The notes: a model not told the origin generated them from the sequence alone. Positions 1-12,324 are shown, numbered from the stretch's first letter. The stretch is DNA of 64,000 nucleotides from Denticeps clupeoides (GCF_900700375.1 NC_041709.1:29925515-29989514), one strand, 5' to 3'. Numbers and translations: made by a program.

Positions 1-513
1 CTATTGAAAGAAATATTATTTACCCCTAACACAATGTGTATCATAAAAGTATGAATCTTTAAATGATTTTTTTCTTGCAGTTAAAGTTAGCTTACATAGA
101 TCTGGATGGTGCTATAGCTCAGCAAACTCAGTCTTGCTAACTGAGGCACTTATTAACAATTAGCTCTCTCATTGGTTTCTGATGGTCCGTGACGTCATCA
201 AGACGAGCCAATAAGAGTTCAGCATTGCTGTACCACGTGTTACTGTGTGTATCTGCAATTGCAATTACCCTCTTCAACCCTAGTTGGCGTGTACACACTG
301 TGAGCAATTCCAGGCACACACATACACAATGTTTTTCAAGAAAATGTCCATCTTGGGGACTTTGGAGATATTAAAGGGGTAGGCTTATTTTGATGAAATA
401 TACATGCTAGCGTAGTTAACTTTGTGGGGACTTGGTTTTTGGTCCCCACGATGACACACGTCCCCACCTTATTGGTGTGCAGTCAGGTCAATGTCCACAT
501 ATTGGTAGGTTTA

Positions 514-516
<3 letters not shown>

Positions 517-554
<38 letters not shown>
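517..554. repeat. (AC)n microsatellite
   Basis: About 19 uninterrupted AC units, next to a GGGGAC-type fish repeat fragment. Confidence 0.95.
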
Positions 555-556
<2 letters not shown>

Positions 557-789
557 TTTTTATATAATAAAACAAAAGTACACATGACTATGAAATAACA
601 CTCGTGAGGTCATGTAATAAACAAAAAACTAAATCGCAAACAAGGCAAAAAGTTGAACATGCGAGTCTGTCCGAAGCAGGCAGCTTTTGCCGTGATGGCA
701 GCATTTCACACTCTTGGCTTCTTTCCACCACCTTAAACAACAGGGACGGTTTCCAACAGTCCTGAAGGTTTACTACAGTGAACACTTTC

Positions 790-850
790 TTATCAAATTC
801 AAATTTTATTCGTCGCATGCACAGTCACACACGGCATGCAGCGAAATGCT
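790..850 (-). mobile_element. LINE 3' tail fragment
   Basis: Read on the minus strand this ends with the pattern GCATTTCGCTGCATGC, then TGACTGTGCATGCGACGAAT and AAAATTTGAATTTG. The same tail appears on the plus strand at 43990-44062, so it is a dispersed family. This 3' end is typical of fish non-LTR retrotransposons. Only the tail is present. Confidence 0.55.
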
Positions 851-1016
851 TTACTCATCATTTACTCATGTTAATGAGCATCTCATCTAACGGCTTTTGA
901 TGATGACAATAGTGAACAAAATAGCCACGAAGGTAAAAAGAGGCGACTCCATCTCCATAACCGCCGCGGTGTGTTCAAATTTATACTGCCAGTGTGTGTA
1001 TATCTGTGTATATATA

Positions 1017-1213
1017 TTTACATTTACAGCATTTATCAGACACCCTTATCCAGAGCAACTTACAACCAGTAGTTACGGGGACAGTCCCCCCTGGAGACAC
1101 TCAGGGTTAAGTGTCTTGCTCAGGGACACAATGGTAGTAAGTGGGATTTGAGTGGGATTTTGTGGTCTTCTGCTTCATAGGTGAGTGTGTTACCATCTAC
1201 ATTACTACCGCTC
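1017..1213 (-). mobile_element. tRNA-derived SINE, family B
   Basis: Full-length copy. On the minus strand it runs from a degenerate tRNA-like head through CCCTGAGTGTCTCCAGG to a tail reading CTCTGGATAAGGGTGTCTGA and ending in TAAATGTAAAT. The B-box region is damaged by a short duplication. Confidence 0.75.
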
Positions 1214-2682
1214 TATAAAAGAGAAAGATGATCAGACCGTAACGGCTTTGAACATGAATTCCCATTCTGAAAGTTTACAATTTTTTTTTTTAAAAGAGCA
1301 AGTGTCACAGCTAACTTTGCATTTCTGTTGGGTGTGGGAGGAGCTTATTTTACTGCAGGGATAATGGTAGTGACCACACTTTGTCCACAACCAGCTCCCA
1401 GCACCGTTAAAAATGCACCAGAGTCTGCAGAACGCATTCAGGCTGATGTGACGTTAAAGACAAGCCATCCACATGGACCGCGGTGCCAGGATAGCGAGAC
1501 ACTGAAAGAGGATCCCATGGATCCCAACATGAATGGAGAGGGGCTCCGGATCCACCTCGACCCCCTTCCACTGGAACAATGGCTTTCAAACCTCACCTGA
1601 AGTAACTTGGCTGCCAGTCCGGAGAGGGCGGTAGGAAACGTAGGGCCTGAACAGAACAGGCCGGGTGCAGAAATACGAGAAGAATAACTCCCACGCGTCA
1701 AAAAGGGCTCTCACGCCCAACACCAGAGCGGCACGGTACATCGCAGACTCATCGAAATAGAGCCTTTCCCTCGCCTGCAGTGGCACAAGTCTTAAAACAT
1801 TCACAAGCTTTTATAAAAGCGCAAGATTGATAGATCTTCAATCAGTCCATAATAAAATATCAATACCAGTGCTAATAAAATCACTTATCATATCACTTAT
1901 TTAAGTTAAATGTCATTTTTTAAAATTGTTTATTTATCGTGTTTTCTTCTGTTTTTAACAATGTGCTGACGTGTGGAGAATGGAGTCCCGGAGTGTGAGA
2001 AACTGGGTCGTACGTGGGCTGGAAGCGAACAGTGAGCCAGGAGAGATGCGCAAACCATATGGCCACAGCTTCACCCTAACCCCCCCATATATCATGCAGA
2101 AGGAGCACGTGCCAGATGCATTACTGCATTATTTCACTCATTCCTACTGTAAGAAAGATAAATAAATAAATAATTTCCTCGTTCTCTAAACTTCATGCCC
2201 ATGCAGTTGTGTTGAAGTTTCCCCAGATTTTTATTTATACAGTGCACCTTCACCAGTGCAGCCACGGACTCTTCTGTGAGGCTCAGGGATGCTTCTGTGG
2301 GGCTCACTCTGGCCTCCTAGACGTGTGAATAATCCATCGTAAAGATCAGCAGAACAACGCTTGAATAAGATGACAAAATGTTGAATTTGTTCATTAATGA
2401 CGCACTACAGATACAGGCTCCACATGAAGCTCCGCAAATCCTGACAAATGAACAGAAATCTCCAGAAGTCGGCCATCTGGGCGCCAACGGATAAAACGCA
2501 ACACAGACCCCCCCAATCGCTGAGCCCAGATCGGAGCTGGGCCAGGCCTGAAGAGGGGTTCAGATGCGGGTAAGAAGAGAAGAAGACACCCCGTCAAACG
2601 CAAACATGTTGGCCACCACAGTGTGAAGAAAGGGGGTCACCCCCTTTTTCGTTCAATCTCTTCTTTAACCCATAATTATTCA

Positions 2683-2806
2683 CATTTATCTAGAGCGACT
2701 TACAATCAGTAGTTACAGGGACAGTCCCCCTGGAGACAGGTTTGATCCTGTGACTATGTGGCCTGGTTCATAGGCGAATGTCACTAAGCTACTAACACCC
2801 AATCAG
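2683..2806 (-). mobile_element. SINE family B, truncated
   Basis: Carries the tail motif (AGAGCGACTTACAATCAGTA on the plus strand) and the GGACAGTCCCCCTGGAGACA core, with an internal deletion. It abuts the family A SINE that starts at 2817. Confidence 0.7.
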
Positions 2807-2816
2807 CTGCCTTTTT

Positions 2817-3056
2817 GGGCAGTGGTGGCCTAGCAGGTAAGGAAACAGACCCGTAATCGACCCCCAGGTTGCTGGTTCGAAACCCCGAACCCCGGCCACT
2901 GAGGTGAGCAAAGCACCGTCCCCACACACTGCTCCCCGGGCACCCACCATGGCTGCCCACTGCTCACCAAGGGTGACGGTTAAAAGCAGAGACCATATTT
3001 CATTGTGTCACCGCGTGCTGTGCTGCAGTGTTTCACAATCACTTCACTTTCACTTA
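2817..3056 (+). mobile_element. tRNA-derived SINE, family A
   Basis: Near full-length. The head GGGCAGTGGTGGCCTAGCAG gives a pol III A box and GGTTCGAAACC a B box. The body has CACACACTGCTCCCCGGGCA and the tail ends in CACTTCACTTTCACTT. Confidence 0.8.
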
Positions 3057-3720
3057 ATTCAGTTGTATGAAAATGAGGAATTTCATCTAGAGATCACACA
3101 CACAAACAGATGTCAAACAACAACGTCATGCAGATGGACAGACACAGAAGAGAGAAAAGACGGCGACAGGACAGGAACGTTTACTTGGAATAATTACGCG
3201 GTTACTTGGACTGTACATGTCGAAAACGACGAACATGACAGTAGTGTTCCGCTCCCATGTCTCCATGTCTCGACTTATCCCCGCGCCTTGATGTCTGTAG
3301 GAAGTAACATTACGTTTCATTACATTCCCTCGCATGGCTGATGGTCTAATCCTGAGAGACTCCCATTCACTGAAAACCGGGTCAGTACGTAGAACCGAAT
3401 AACCCACTAACTTCTGCTCGGTTAAATACATCAACGCCTGCCATCTTAACCGAGATAAGACTTCTTGGGAGGCTCGTCTGTTGGCCTCAGTTCATTCTAG
3501 ACACATGAGCATAAAATGAATGACATTTTAAAAGTGAGACAATTCAACACATAAAACAAGGCCTACGTTTGCCAAACATGTCCACGTTTAATCTGCCTTG
3601 GTCCTTGATGTTGAAGGGAGTTGTGTAGCCATTACATAGTTACAACACTCCCCACTATAATATTCTAAACACAGGAGACCAGCGCTGCATGAGGGTCGAT
3701 GCAAACCAGTGAGAACAAGG

Positions 3721-3899
3721 GAAGTGATTGTTGTTGTGAAACACTGCAGCACAGCACACGGTGACACAACAAAATGTGTCCTCTGCTTTTAACCATCACC
3801 CTTGGTGAGCAGTGGGCAGCCAGGATAGGCACCCAGGGAGCAGTGTGTGTGTGAGGATGGTACGGTTCAGCAGCACCTTGGTGGTTCGGGATTCGGGAT
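3721..3899 (-). mobile_element. SINE family A, head-truncated
   Basis: Minus-strand copy with the tail (CACTGCAGCACAGCACACGG on the plus strand), the TTTTAACCATCACCCTTGGT segment and a degraded B box. The A-box end is missing. Confidence 0.75.
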
Positions 3900-4115
3900 A
3901 GTCATGTCATCAATACAAATGTTTACTGAATAAATAGATAAAAAATCTCTTAAATAGTACTTAGGCATTATTACAAAGCTACATATCTAGTTAATTAGAT
4001 GATTATGTAGGCTAAAGTAAGGTATCAGTAATCAGTGTGTGTGTGAGTGTGTGTGTGTGTGTTTTGACTCAGCTGTTGGGAATATTGCATTGTCTGTTTG
4101 TCTGTGTGTAACTAA

Positions 4116-4178
4116 GGGGGTGGTGGTAGTAGCCTAGTGGGTAACACACTCGCCTGTGAACCAGAAGACCCAGGTTCT
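4116..4178 (+). mobile_element. SINE family B, head only
   Basis: Only the tRNA-like head is present: GGTGGTAGTAGCCTAGTGGG followed by CCAGAAGACCCAGGTTCT. It stops in a G12 run. Confidence 0.65.
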
Positions 4179-4281
4179 GGGGGGGGGGGGGTTATTCTGA
4201 CAGAGGAACTAGGCAACTCTCTTTCCCACACAACCACACTCTGGCATCCCATATCCACGGCAGTCACAATGCATTTGTTCA

Positions 4282-4308
4282 GACACACACACACACACAC
4301 ACACACAC
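4282..4308. repeat. (AC)n microsatellite
   Basis: Thirteen AC units. Confidence 0.95.
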
Positions 4309-4808
4309 TGTCATAACAGTGAATAGTAACGTTGGAAAGATAATCAATGTTACTATCAATCTGATCATATCAAGTGGCTTTTTGGTAGTCAAAAGGTTAA
4401 GATTCCAGCTTTCCCCTGCTATAAACCCAGCAATAACCTTTGACCTTTAAAACCCCCAATCCCAACTCCATTAATGAACCAAATTTAACCCATTTGTTAA
4501 AGCAACCATAAACCCTAATCCCAGCCCCAAGTGTGACACAGAACATGCTTCCATCTAAAGTGCAGGCAGTATGAGATCTAAGCTTCATGTCCTGATCTCT
4601 CTCGGAGTTTGTGTGTGTGTGTCCATTGAAATCATCGTCACTCCTCTGACTGACAGATGAATCGACAGCAGTGTGTGAAAATCCCACAACAGAGAGACAG
4701 TCAGCACACACATCTTGACTCAGTCTAAACCAATCACAGAACCAGCATCAAAAAGATGGGCAGAGTCAGGTGGTGTGGAGTGTGTGACTCCTCTGTTCCT
4801 GCTCATGT

Positions 4809-4813
<5 letters not shown>

Positions 4814-4858
<45 letters not shown>
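4814..4858. repeat. Compound (GT)n(GA)n microsatellite
   Basis: GT units pass directly into GA units. Confidence 0.95.
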
Positions 4859-5771
4859 TGAGGCAAAAGAATGTCACATCAAACATGACAAGCGCCACTG
4901 TGAAAATTCAGCTTTGGAAATACCCCCAGACCCGTTCTGGCCTTGAACGGAGGACTTTGATGTCCCCTTGTTCTTGTTCAGTGGAAAATGTACAAACACA
5001 CACTCTAAATGGCATACAGGTGCCAGCACAGGGATTTTCTACAGGTGACTGCGGAGCAGTTTAGGGACTGGGACAGAATTAGTGGGTGACTTTTTGTCAT
5101 GTAAAGGAAAATTACATTTTATTTACCTGGCACCACTAGAAAAGTGAGAACAAATGACAGCTGGGCAAAGTGTCCAGTTGTGACAATTCCTGAGACGCTG
5201 ATGACCATGTGGGAGTCCCGTGCTAAAGCATGTGGGAGGACACTGGGCGTCCTGTGTGCGTGATCTTATGGGGACAGCGAGACATTAAGGCCAGGCAACA
5301 AGATGCCACAATGATAATCTGGTTGTTCGCATCGGGGCTCCGCTGGGATTTAGGATTATGGATGATGGCTATGCGTCCAGACAGTTCAGAACATTAAGTG
5401 TAATCCAGAAAGTGGCACTCTGAAGGGAGCTGCTGTCCCTCAGCCCCCCCTCTGAACCCTGTAGACCATGATGACCACCACAGTCACAGACTAAACCACA
5501 GACTAATTACGAGACAATTAATACATTTATAGATAATTGGTTCCATACAGTAATGACAAAAATACATCACAAATGAATTTTACCTTTCAGAATTTCAATT
5601 AATTAAATTAAATTAAATATTAAACGCATTATTATAAAATCAGGTCCATGAAGGTTTCTTGCAATAAAATGGGCCTTACATTAGAAAGTAGTAAGTTATT
5701 TATTTACACAGAATTGAAAGAGAGAGGGGAAAATATATAAATATATTAATTAAATCAGTTCATAAAATAAG

Positions 5772-6812
5772 TAGTGGTGGGCCGTTATCGGCGTTAATGT
5801 GCTGCGTTAACGTGAGACTTATCGGGCGATAAACAAAATATCGCCGTTAATCTATTCACAAAGTTGGTTTGGGAGCTGGGTCTATACTACACAAGCTATT
5901 GTGCTGGAGTTAAATAGTTATACTAGATTTATAAGTATATTTCTTCTTTCTTGTCTTTTATTTTCTTATTTTCTAAAGACTTTTATTTTGTTTTTGAGAC
6001 CCGGTTCAGGTCTCTTGGACACATGGCGTGAGTTGTGAGAGGTGCATGGGGTTTCTGTGCAAAAAGTTATTTCTTTCATTTGAATTTATGTACATATTAG
6101 GAATATTTTGCATGTGTGTTATATTGTGAATATTTTTTTATGTTCTTTTAATACTGTATATTGTAGAGAGAGGTGCAGAAAGACGCGATGTGTGACGCGA
6201 TGTTCTGACGCGATGTTCTGACGCGATGTTCTAATGCGACCTTGCTTTTAGTACAGAATACACTTTGCACAGAAAATCTCTTGGGTGTCAGCTCATCATT
6301 TGTGGTTCAAGAAACTAAATCAAAAAGTTACACAACGCAGAAGAAGAACCGCTACACTATGATGACTTTCACCTTGATATTTTAGCGCGGATGTATACCT
6401 AGCCGAATTGCACTGTAGGGGGCGAGAACGAGTCTTTGAACTGTGAAATGACCACATCAAACGTGACGTGGTAACATGGATGCAGCTATTTAACTGAGTA
6501 AACAGTTGGTAAACACAAGTACATCTTATTGAACATAATTTATTTTCATCACCAATTATCGTAGTAGACCAGCTTTCTCAGGCAGTTTGTGATGCATTTT
6601 GGAAACAGGAGATGAGCCCCTGGTCTAATTCGCCACCTGGCTTGAGAAACCAGTTCTCAAAGATTTACTTTTAGTCATTATTTGGGTAGCACACATATTC
6701 TGAATGCCTTCGGCAGAATTCAAATAAGACATTTTAATCTAGATTAATCTAGATTAATGTAGATTAATCTAAAATATAGATCGAAAAAAATAATCTATAA
6801 AAATAATCTATA
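5772..6812. mobile_element. hAT-like non-autonomous element, interrupted by an LTR
   Basis: The left end TAGTGGTGGGCCGTTATCGG fits hAT-type termini. The right part carries the tandem AGATTAATCT motif and runs into a TA/TG microsatellite that has eaten the right terminus. No transposase is visible. A solo LTR (5900-6356) sits inside it, with element-like sequence resuming directly after the 4-bp duplication. Assignment to hAT is by terminal pattern only. Confidence 0.5.
5900..6356. mobile_element. Solo LTR of a retrovirus-like (LTR) element, fossil
   Basis: A 457-bp block begins TGTGCTGG and ends GCTACA, so it has the TG...CA ends of an LTR. It is flanked on both sides by CTAT (5896-5899 and 6357-6360), a 4-bp target duplication. 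There is no internal region, so it is read as the remnant left after recombination between two LTRs. Inside it lies a short tandem of a GACGCGATGTTCT unit (about 6182-6236). Family is probably Ty3/gypsy-like or ERV-like, judged from the duplication length and LTR ends; the clean duplication suggests moderate age. Confidence 0.6.
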
Positions 6813-6815
6813 CAT

Positions 6816-6817
6816 AC

Positions 6818-6869
<52 letters not shown>

Positions 6870-6870
6870 T
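6816..6870. repeat. Compound (TA)n(TG)n(TA)n microsatellite
   Basis: Alternating TA and TG blocks at the right edge of the hAT-like element. Confidence 0.9.
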
Positions 6871-7073
6871 AAGTCACACTTGCACAGATGCAATGGACTA
6901 TTTATGCAACGTCCATTTGCTATTCCTCTTCCATAAAAAAGGAAGGAAAAATGGTTACTGATGGAGAAGTATTTCTGATCAGTTCTGAGGGTGGACTGTG
7001 CAGCCCAGCTAATATTTTCCCTGTTCTGTGTGTCACTCCAGCTGCAACTGGGGAGTCACAATACACTCAGTGT

Positions 7074-7118
7074 GTTTGTGTGTGTGTGTCTGTGTGTGTG
7101 TGTCTGTGTGTGTGCTTG
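7074..7118. repeat. Imperfect (GT)n microsatellite
   Basis: GT repeats broken by TCTGTG units. Confidence 0.85.
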
Positions 7119-7442
7119 GCCTCTGCACACACACCCTCTGGACACACGTGTGAGGTCTGGCCTGGGTAAAGTGCTCCATTGTGCCCGTGTGGCTGCCAGG
7201 GCCCATATGTCTAGGGTGGGTCTCTGTCCGACAGGGTCACACCCTGCACCCTGATCCCAGCCACATGCTGCCGATCCCGCAGAACGTCACTGCCAGACAC
7301 ACCTCTTTACATCGCAGTTCCTCAAAAAGCCGATCTTAAACCAGGCATGTGGTTCCCAAATAAAGAAAGAAATCTGGAGCCTATCCCAGAAATCTGTGGG
7401 GGATATACATTATCGAAGCGAGAAGATGAAGCTTGTGTAGCG

Positions 7443-7692
7443 GGGCAGTGGTGGCCTAGCGGTTAAGGAAGCGGCCCTGTAATCAGAAGGTTGCTGGTTC
7501 GAATCCCGATCCGCCAAGGTGCCACTGAGGTGCCACTGAGCAAAGCACCGTCCCCACACACTGCTCCCCGGGCACCTGTCATGGCTGCCCACTGCTCACT
7601 CAGGGTGATGGGTTAAATGCAGAGGGCAAATTTCACTGTGTGCATCGTGTGCTGTGCTGCTTTGTATCACATGTGACATTCACTTCACTTCA
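7443..7692 (+). mobile_element. tRNA-derived SINE, family A, near full length
   Basis: One of the best-preserved copies: head GGGCAGTGGTGGCCTAGCGG, B box GGTTCGAATCCC, duplicated GGTGCCACTGA, TGCTCCCCGGGCACCTGTCA, and the tail ATCACATGTGACATTCACTT. Confidence 0.85.
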
Positions 7693-8845
7693 TGTCAGAG
7701 GCTGACACATACTCTATACAAACTAAAAAAAATAAAAAAATCTGACTCCTATTCGTTTTAAACACATATATTCAGCCTGGAAAATCATCAATATTCCACA
7801 ATACTATTCAATAAAAGCCATTAACGTATCCACTCCAACCTCCTCTATTTGCCTTTTACATCCCTCCATCCTCCAACTTTACTCCCATTCATTTTGTATC
7901 TATAATTAGTCTTGAAAACCCCACCCCAAAAGTAAATATCTGATCTCTTTTAGCTCAGTTGGATATTTGCATATTTTTATTATAAAAGTATATGCTCCAA
8001 GAAAAAGAACTGGTAAATTCACTCCAAAAAAATAAATAAAAACAGGCACCTCTGGGCTCATTTTGTCACTTTTGTTCATGTTCTCCTCCTCTTTCATCCT
8101 TCCACTCTTTAATTACTTTTCCATTCCGTGTACTCCCTCCGTTTCCGGGACTCGGGACACTGGCACCTTCCTCACTAACAAAGCCAAGAGAGCGGAGCCG
8201 GGTGCTGGAGAGGTGCTGGAGAGGTGCTGGGAACAGAGCGCTTTTTATCCCCAGTCTCCTCCTCCCTGTCCAGGAGACCGGGGCCCACTCACATTTTGGG
8301 CATAAGAGACCTAGTGTTTGGGTTTTGGCCATCCCCGTGGTACGGCTGGTATGGGTCTTCGGCTACAACAAAACCAAAAATCCCCAGAGGGAGCGCGCAT
8401 CTAACGGCTCAAACCATACACGACACACACATCTTGCGCCAAGTTCGAATTTAGGCCGAGTTGTGTCGCTGTGTGTACATTCCAGCCAGCAAAAATGCTG
8501 CAAGCAAACCTCAAAAAGGCCACAGAGCAGACAAACAAGCAGCTTACGGGAACAAAAATGGAGGCACGAAGGTGCTGCTCAGCGCAATGTTCATGGCTTT
8601 TAAAAGAAGAGTGTAAATAGCAGGTCCAACGCATAAAATAAGAAGGTAAGAGTCGGGGTTAGGACACAAAGATGAGTCTTCAAGAGGGACGGTGCTGCTT
8701 TGATCGTGGTCTGTAGCTCATTCCACCATCTGGGACATTAAGGCTAGACTGGAGTCACCTTCTTGTGACCTTTAATAAAGGAATGCAGTGGTTTGGATAG
8801 AGTAAAGTCTCGTGATGGAGTAGGCGACCGGAGACCCAGAAGTAT

Positions 8846-8925
8846 GTATGTATTAGTTGACATTAATCCGATTCAGGTTGCGATTAATGTGTGAATAAAT
8901 TGCAGATAAATCGATTGACAGCCCT
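8846..8925. mobile_element. Possible hAT terminal fragment
   Basis: AT-rich sequence with GATTAATGT motifs ends in GACAGCCCTA, a common fish hAT end. No partner end was found. Confidence 0.25.
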
Positions 8926-9890
8926 ATTGCTTTAACATGTTCAGCCACGTCTGAGGAAACGAATATGCCCTGGGAGGCTTTATTGAAAAAGAATGGAAAA
9001 GATTTTTTTAAAGAACAGCAGCAGTGTAGCACTATTACCTGGACTTACTTTACTTTTAAAATAAATGGCTTTTTTTTTTTTATATAAAATAAACGTACTG
9101 AAACAGATTTACTGCAATGTGGACCCAGGGCTGGCATGGGCAGCGCGGCTCCTAAAATATTAGGGTGAGAGGAAAGCCACAGACATGGAGGTGTGCGATT
9201 CCCTCGCTCAGACCTAAAAATAAAGGCCTCCATGCCGCACCTCGGTGTGGCGGCCACGGACAATGAGGGCATTCAGCGCTGTCATGTCGCCTCCCTCCAT
9301 CCATCTCCCTTTCCACCTCTCCACCCATCCCTCTCTCTTCTCTCTAGCTAGGCTCGTCCTGTCCTCGACCCTTCCAGAGGACCCGCATCTGTCCCCTGTC
9401 CCACCTACATCAGCGGCCACACAAGTCCAGAGAGAGCAGCGCCTGGCCGGTGCCGCCCGGGTTATTTCTGCAAGTCGAGTGGGAGTGTGAATGGGCTGTG
9501 ACCTGCCAAGCATCTCTCGTAGGCCTGCAGCGCGAACGCAGTAACGCAGATCCCGGTCCCCGCCGCCGCCCACCCACACTGCACCGACACCGGTGGTACG
9601 CCACAGGCAGGCAACGTACTCACGCAGATTTCAATCTCAGAAATGAGTAGAGAAGCTTGTTGGTGGGACAGTTTGCTCCATTTGTCACGGCAGGTCAATC
9701 CAAAGTGATTGTTGTTTAATCGTGGGACGAAGACGTGACTGTCACAGACTGATGAATGGTGCGTACATATGATGCAAATGACATGATCACATGAGCTGAA
9801 TTCTAACTTGGGGTAGTCTGACCACAGATCATCAGTAGGGTTAACGGTAACGTCATCTGGTGAGTCCCTGACGCGGACATCAGTGCAGGA

Positions 9891-10060
9891 CGAGGGCCAG
9901 TGGTAGCCCTATGGGGTGAGGAAGCGGATCGATAATCGGAAGGTCGCCACCATCCCCACACACTGCTCCACGGGCGCCTTTCATGGCAGTACAACACACT
10001 GCAACCGTCCTATAGCCTCCGTCCAGACGCTCGTTACTGCCATTATCTTGCGCTGCTCAC
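9891..10060 (+). mobile_element. SINE family A, left part, split by a hAT element
   Basis: Degenerate family A sequence (CAGTGGTAGCCCTATGGGG, then CACACACTGCTCCACGGGCG) runs up to CTGCTCAC at 10053-10060. The family body continues at 10877 after the inserted hAT copy and reaches about 10955. Confidence 0.6.
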
Positions 10061-10876
10061 ATGGGGTGGGACGATACAGGTCACTCACGATTAATTCTGT
10101 GGACCACGGTAATGACAATATCACGCGATATCTGCGATATTCAATATATTGGAAGACATTTCATCAACGATATATCACGATATGTGTGACTGAAAACGAA
10201 AAATAAGGAATAATAAGGAAATCTTATGCATTTATTAAATGCCAATATTTCCAACATTGTGCAAGGAAATATGCATTTGCATAATAACTCACTGCCTCCT
10301 GGTCTTAAATGTAAACACTGTACAGCTAGACCGATAAAAGTGCACAAACGTTAAAAACCAACATGAACATTAATTAACATGCGTAAACCATGATACTGAA
10401 ACGTCAGTAGTAAGTTGCTGTAACGTACTCGGTTTGCCCTCATTATCACCTGAGAGTTGTTCACCGTGATGGTGAACGAGGTGCACTTGCACGTTCGTTG
10501 TGTTGCTGTTATATTTTATCTTTGCAATGCAGTTCGTGCAGATTGCGTAGTCTTTATCCAGTGCCTTTCCGTCGACTGTCTCGTAAAACCCGAAGAGTGT
10601 CCACACTTTCGAGTGGAAACTGGCGGGTGGGTCTTTGATTTTTTTTTTTCCGCCATTCTCTGCGCTTCTTCGCTGTTGTTGTTAGTTAACTTGTGTTCTT
10701 CGCCGGCCGCCGTTTGCGCCACTTTACCCCGATTTACTCAAACAGCGCCCCCCGTAAACAGAATGGTAGATATTGGGTAGTGACAGTGACAATTGGTTCG
10801 ATTATGTGTATCTATTATTTACTGCGACAGAGAGCACAACAATATATTGCAATATCGAGTTCTTTTCCCACCCTTA
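10061..10876 (-). mobile_element. hAT element with a BED zinc finger, internally deleted
   Basis: This 816-bp block is flanked by perfect 8-bp copies of CTGCTCAC (10053-10060 and 10877-10884), the size hAT transposases make. Its ends are imperfect inverted repeats (ATGGGGTGGGA and TAAGGGTGGGA). On the minus strand about 10370-10636 codes for a BED finger: SFHSKVWTLFGFYE, then CTNC and HLVHHH, the C-x2-C...H-x(3-5)-H pattern. A start upstream (MAEKKK) is in another frame, shifted within an A11 run. The RNase-H-like catalytic domain and dimerisation region are absent, so it cannot move by itself. Confidence 0.75.
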
Positions 10877-10955
10877 CTGCTCACCAGGGTCATGGGTCAA
10901 ATGGGGTGGGGGGTGGGGGACATTAGCAGTGTTTTACAATCACTTTCACATGGCG
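10877..10955 (+). mobile_element. SINE family A, right part after the hAT insertion
   Basis: Begins with the duplicated CTGCTCAC, continues CAGGGTCATGGGTCAAATGG and ends in TTTTACAATCACTTTCAC, the family A tail. Confidence 0.6.
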
Positions 10956-11817
10956 GTCATTTCGGTAAAAAGCAACACAGAATACGCCGTACATGTCTGT
11001 TATGAGACATTTTTCGAATTCTGGCCCAAAAATTAACAAAAACGAGGGCTCGTGTGAAAAGAGAGGTTTCGGGCTGGAATTATTGTTTACAGCCTGGTAT
11101 TGTTTTCATGGTGAAATAACTACTAACTCACATCCGATGGAAAAAACCAACCCCGGTGACGCGCCAGGCTGAAGAACGGAAGACCATCAAGATGTTCTGA
11201 CGCGGCAACACTCGGCATTGAAGGATCTCATCAGATCTACTTACACGCCAGCGTAACGTACACACAGCGAGAGGCGGGGCCTGAGGTGTTCTTCTTCTCC
11301 CTTTAAAACGCGGGCCCCAGATCACACTCTATTACACCCGGAGCGCAGTTATTACGCTTCTGCTACTCCGCTCTCCGCTATTTCTGCTCCCGTTCGGGTA
11401 CCACGGTGCTAATTTGGTGCTCCAACAATGGAGCGGAAAGCGTGCGAATTTCCACAGCGGCGCACGAGGCAGCTTCAGACTCACTCAGCATGGAAAATAC
11501 CGCCTGTAATAGATGATGATCATTTCTTGGAGGGTTCTTGCAGGGACGTCTCTTGCTGAAACCCCCGCCATTTCGGAGCATTGCGAGGCGATCGCGAAAC
11601 GTCTTTACGCTTTACGCAACAGGACATCCACCATGGGAACCAAAGTGGGGGGTCACACACACACACACAAAGAGCAGGCCCTGTAGTGCACCACCCAGAC
11701 AGGGAGAGGGGAGGGATGGAGATGGAATTTTCATCCTTCAAGAGCTGCTTTGACGATTTAAAAAGAAAAGACAATAAAACGTCAAGCATGAAGGTCCAAC
11801 AACAGCTGCTGTTCACC

Positions 11818-11819
<2 letters not shown>

Positions 11820-11854
<35 letters not shown>
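11820..11854. repeat. (AC)n microsatellite
   Basis: Seventeen AC units. Confidence 0.95.
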
Positions 11855-11855
<1 letters not shown>

Positions 11856-12324
11856 GTGCAGCCGGGAGCTGAGAGCGTTCGCACTGTTACGCAACGGGCG
11901 CGTTCCGCCCATCTGCGCCCGGCTCGCCCCCGCGTCCACGTACACTCCTCCGCCCGTTGGCTCGCGTCTCTCCGCATTACACCGGTCCGGTCGGGACAAC
12001 ACCGGCAAATCAACGCCTTCGCACGTTGGCGTGAAAAACGCTCGTGATTGCCGCCATCTCCCCTGCGGAAGTACGACTGGTAACAACCGCCAGCGACCCG
12101 CACACGACCCTCTACAAAAGTGACGAGGGCTTCCCAAGAGCTCTTCAAAGCCGGAATTCCAGTTATTTATTCCTCCACTCCGGCTAACACAACGCGCGCG
12201 CAGCGAGATAAACTGCGGCCTGCCGCAGCCGGCTCAGTTGACCATGAGAAGCGGGATTATCCGCGTTTATTAGGCAGGCTGGTCAGGAGACCCAACTTGT
12301 CTGGTTTTCCTATTTCCTGTCATG

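Noticed and set aside
1328-1600. 90-codon open frame on the plus strand
   Set aside because: No recognisable domain, ordinary composition, no splice or neighbour context; open by chance in a GC-richer stretch.
11520-12148. Overlapping open frames of 111-205 codons on both strands
   Set aside because: They run through an AC microsatellite (Cys-Val repeats) and GC-rich sequence, with no family resemblance.
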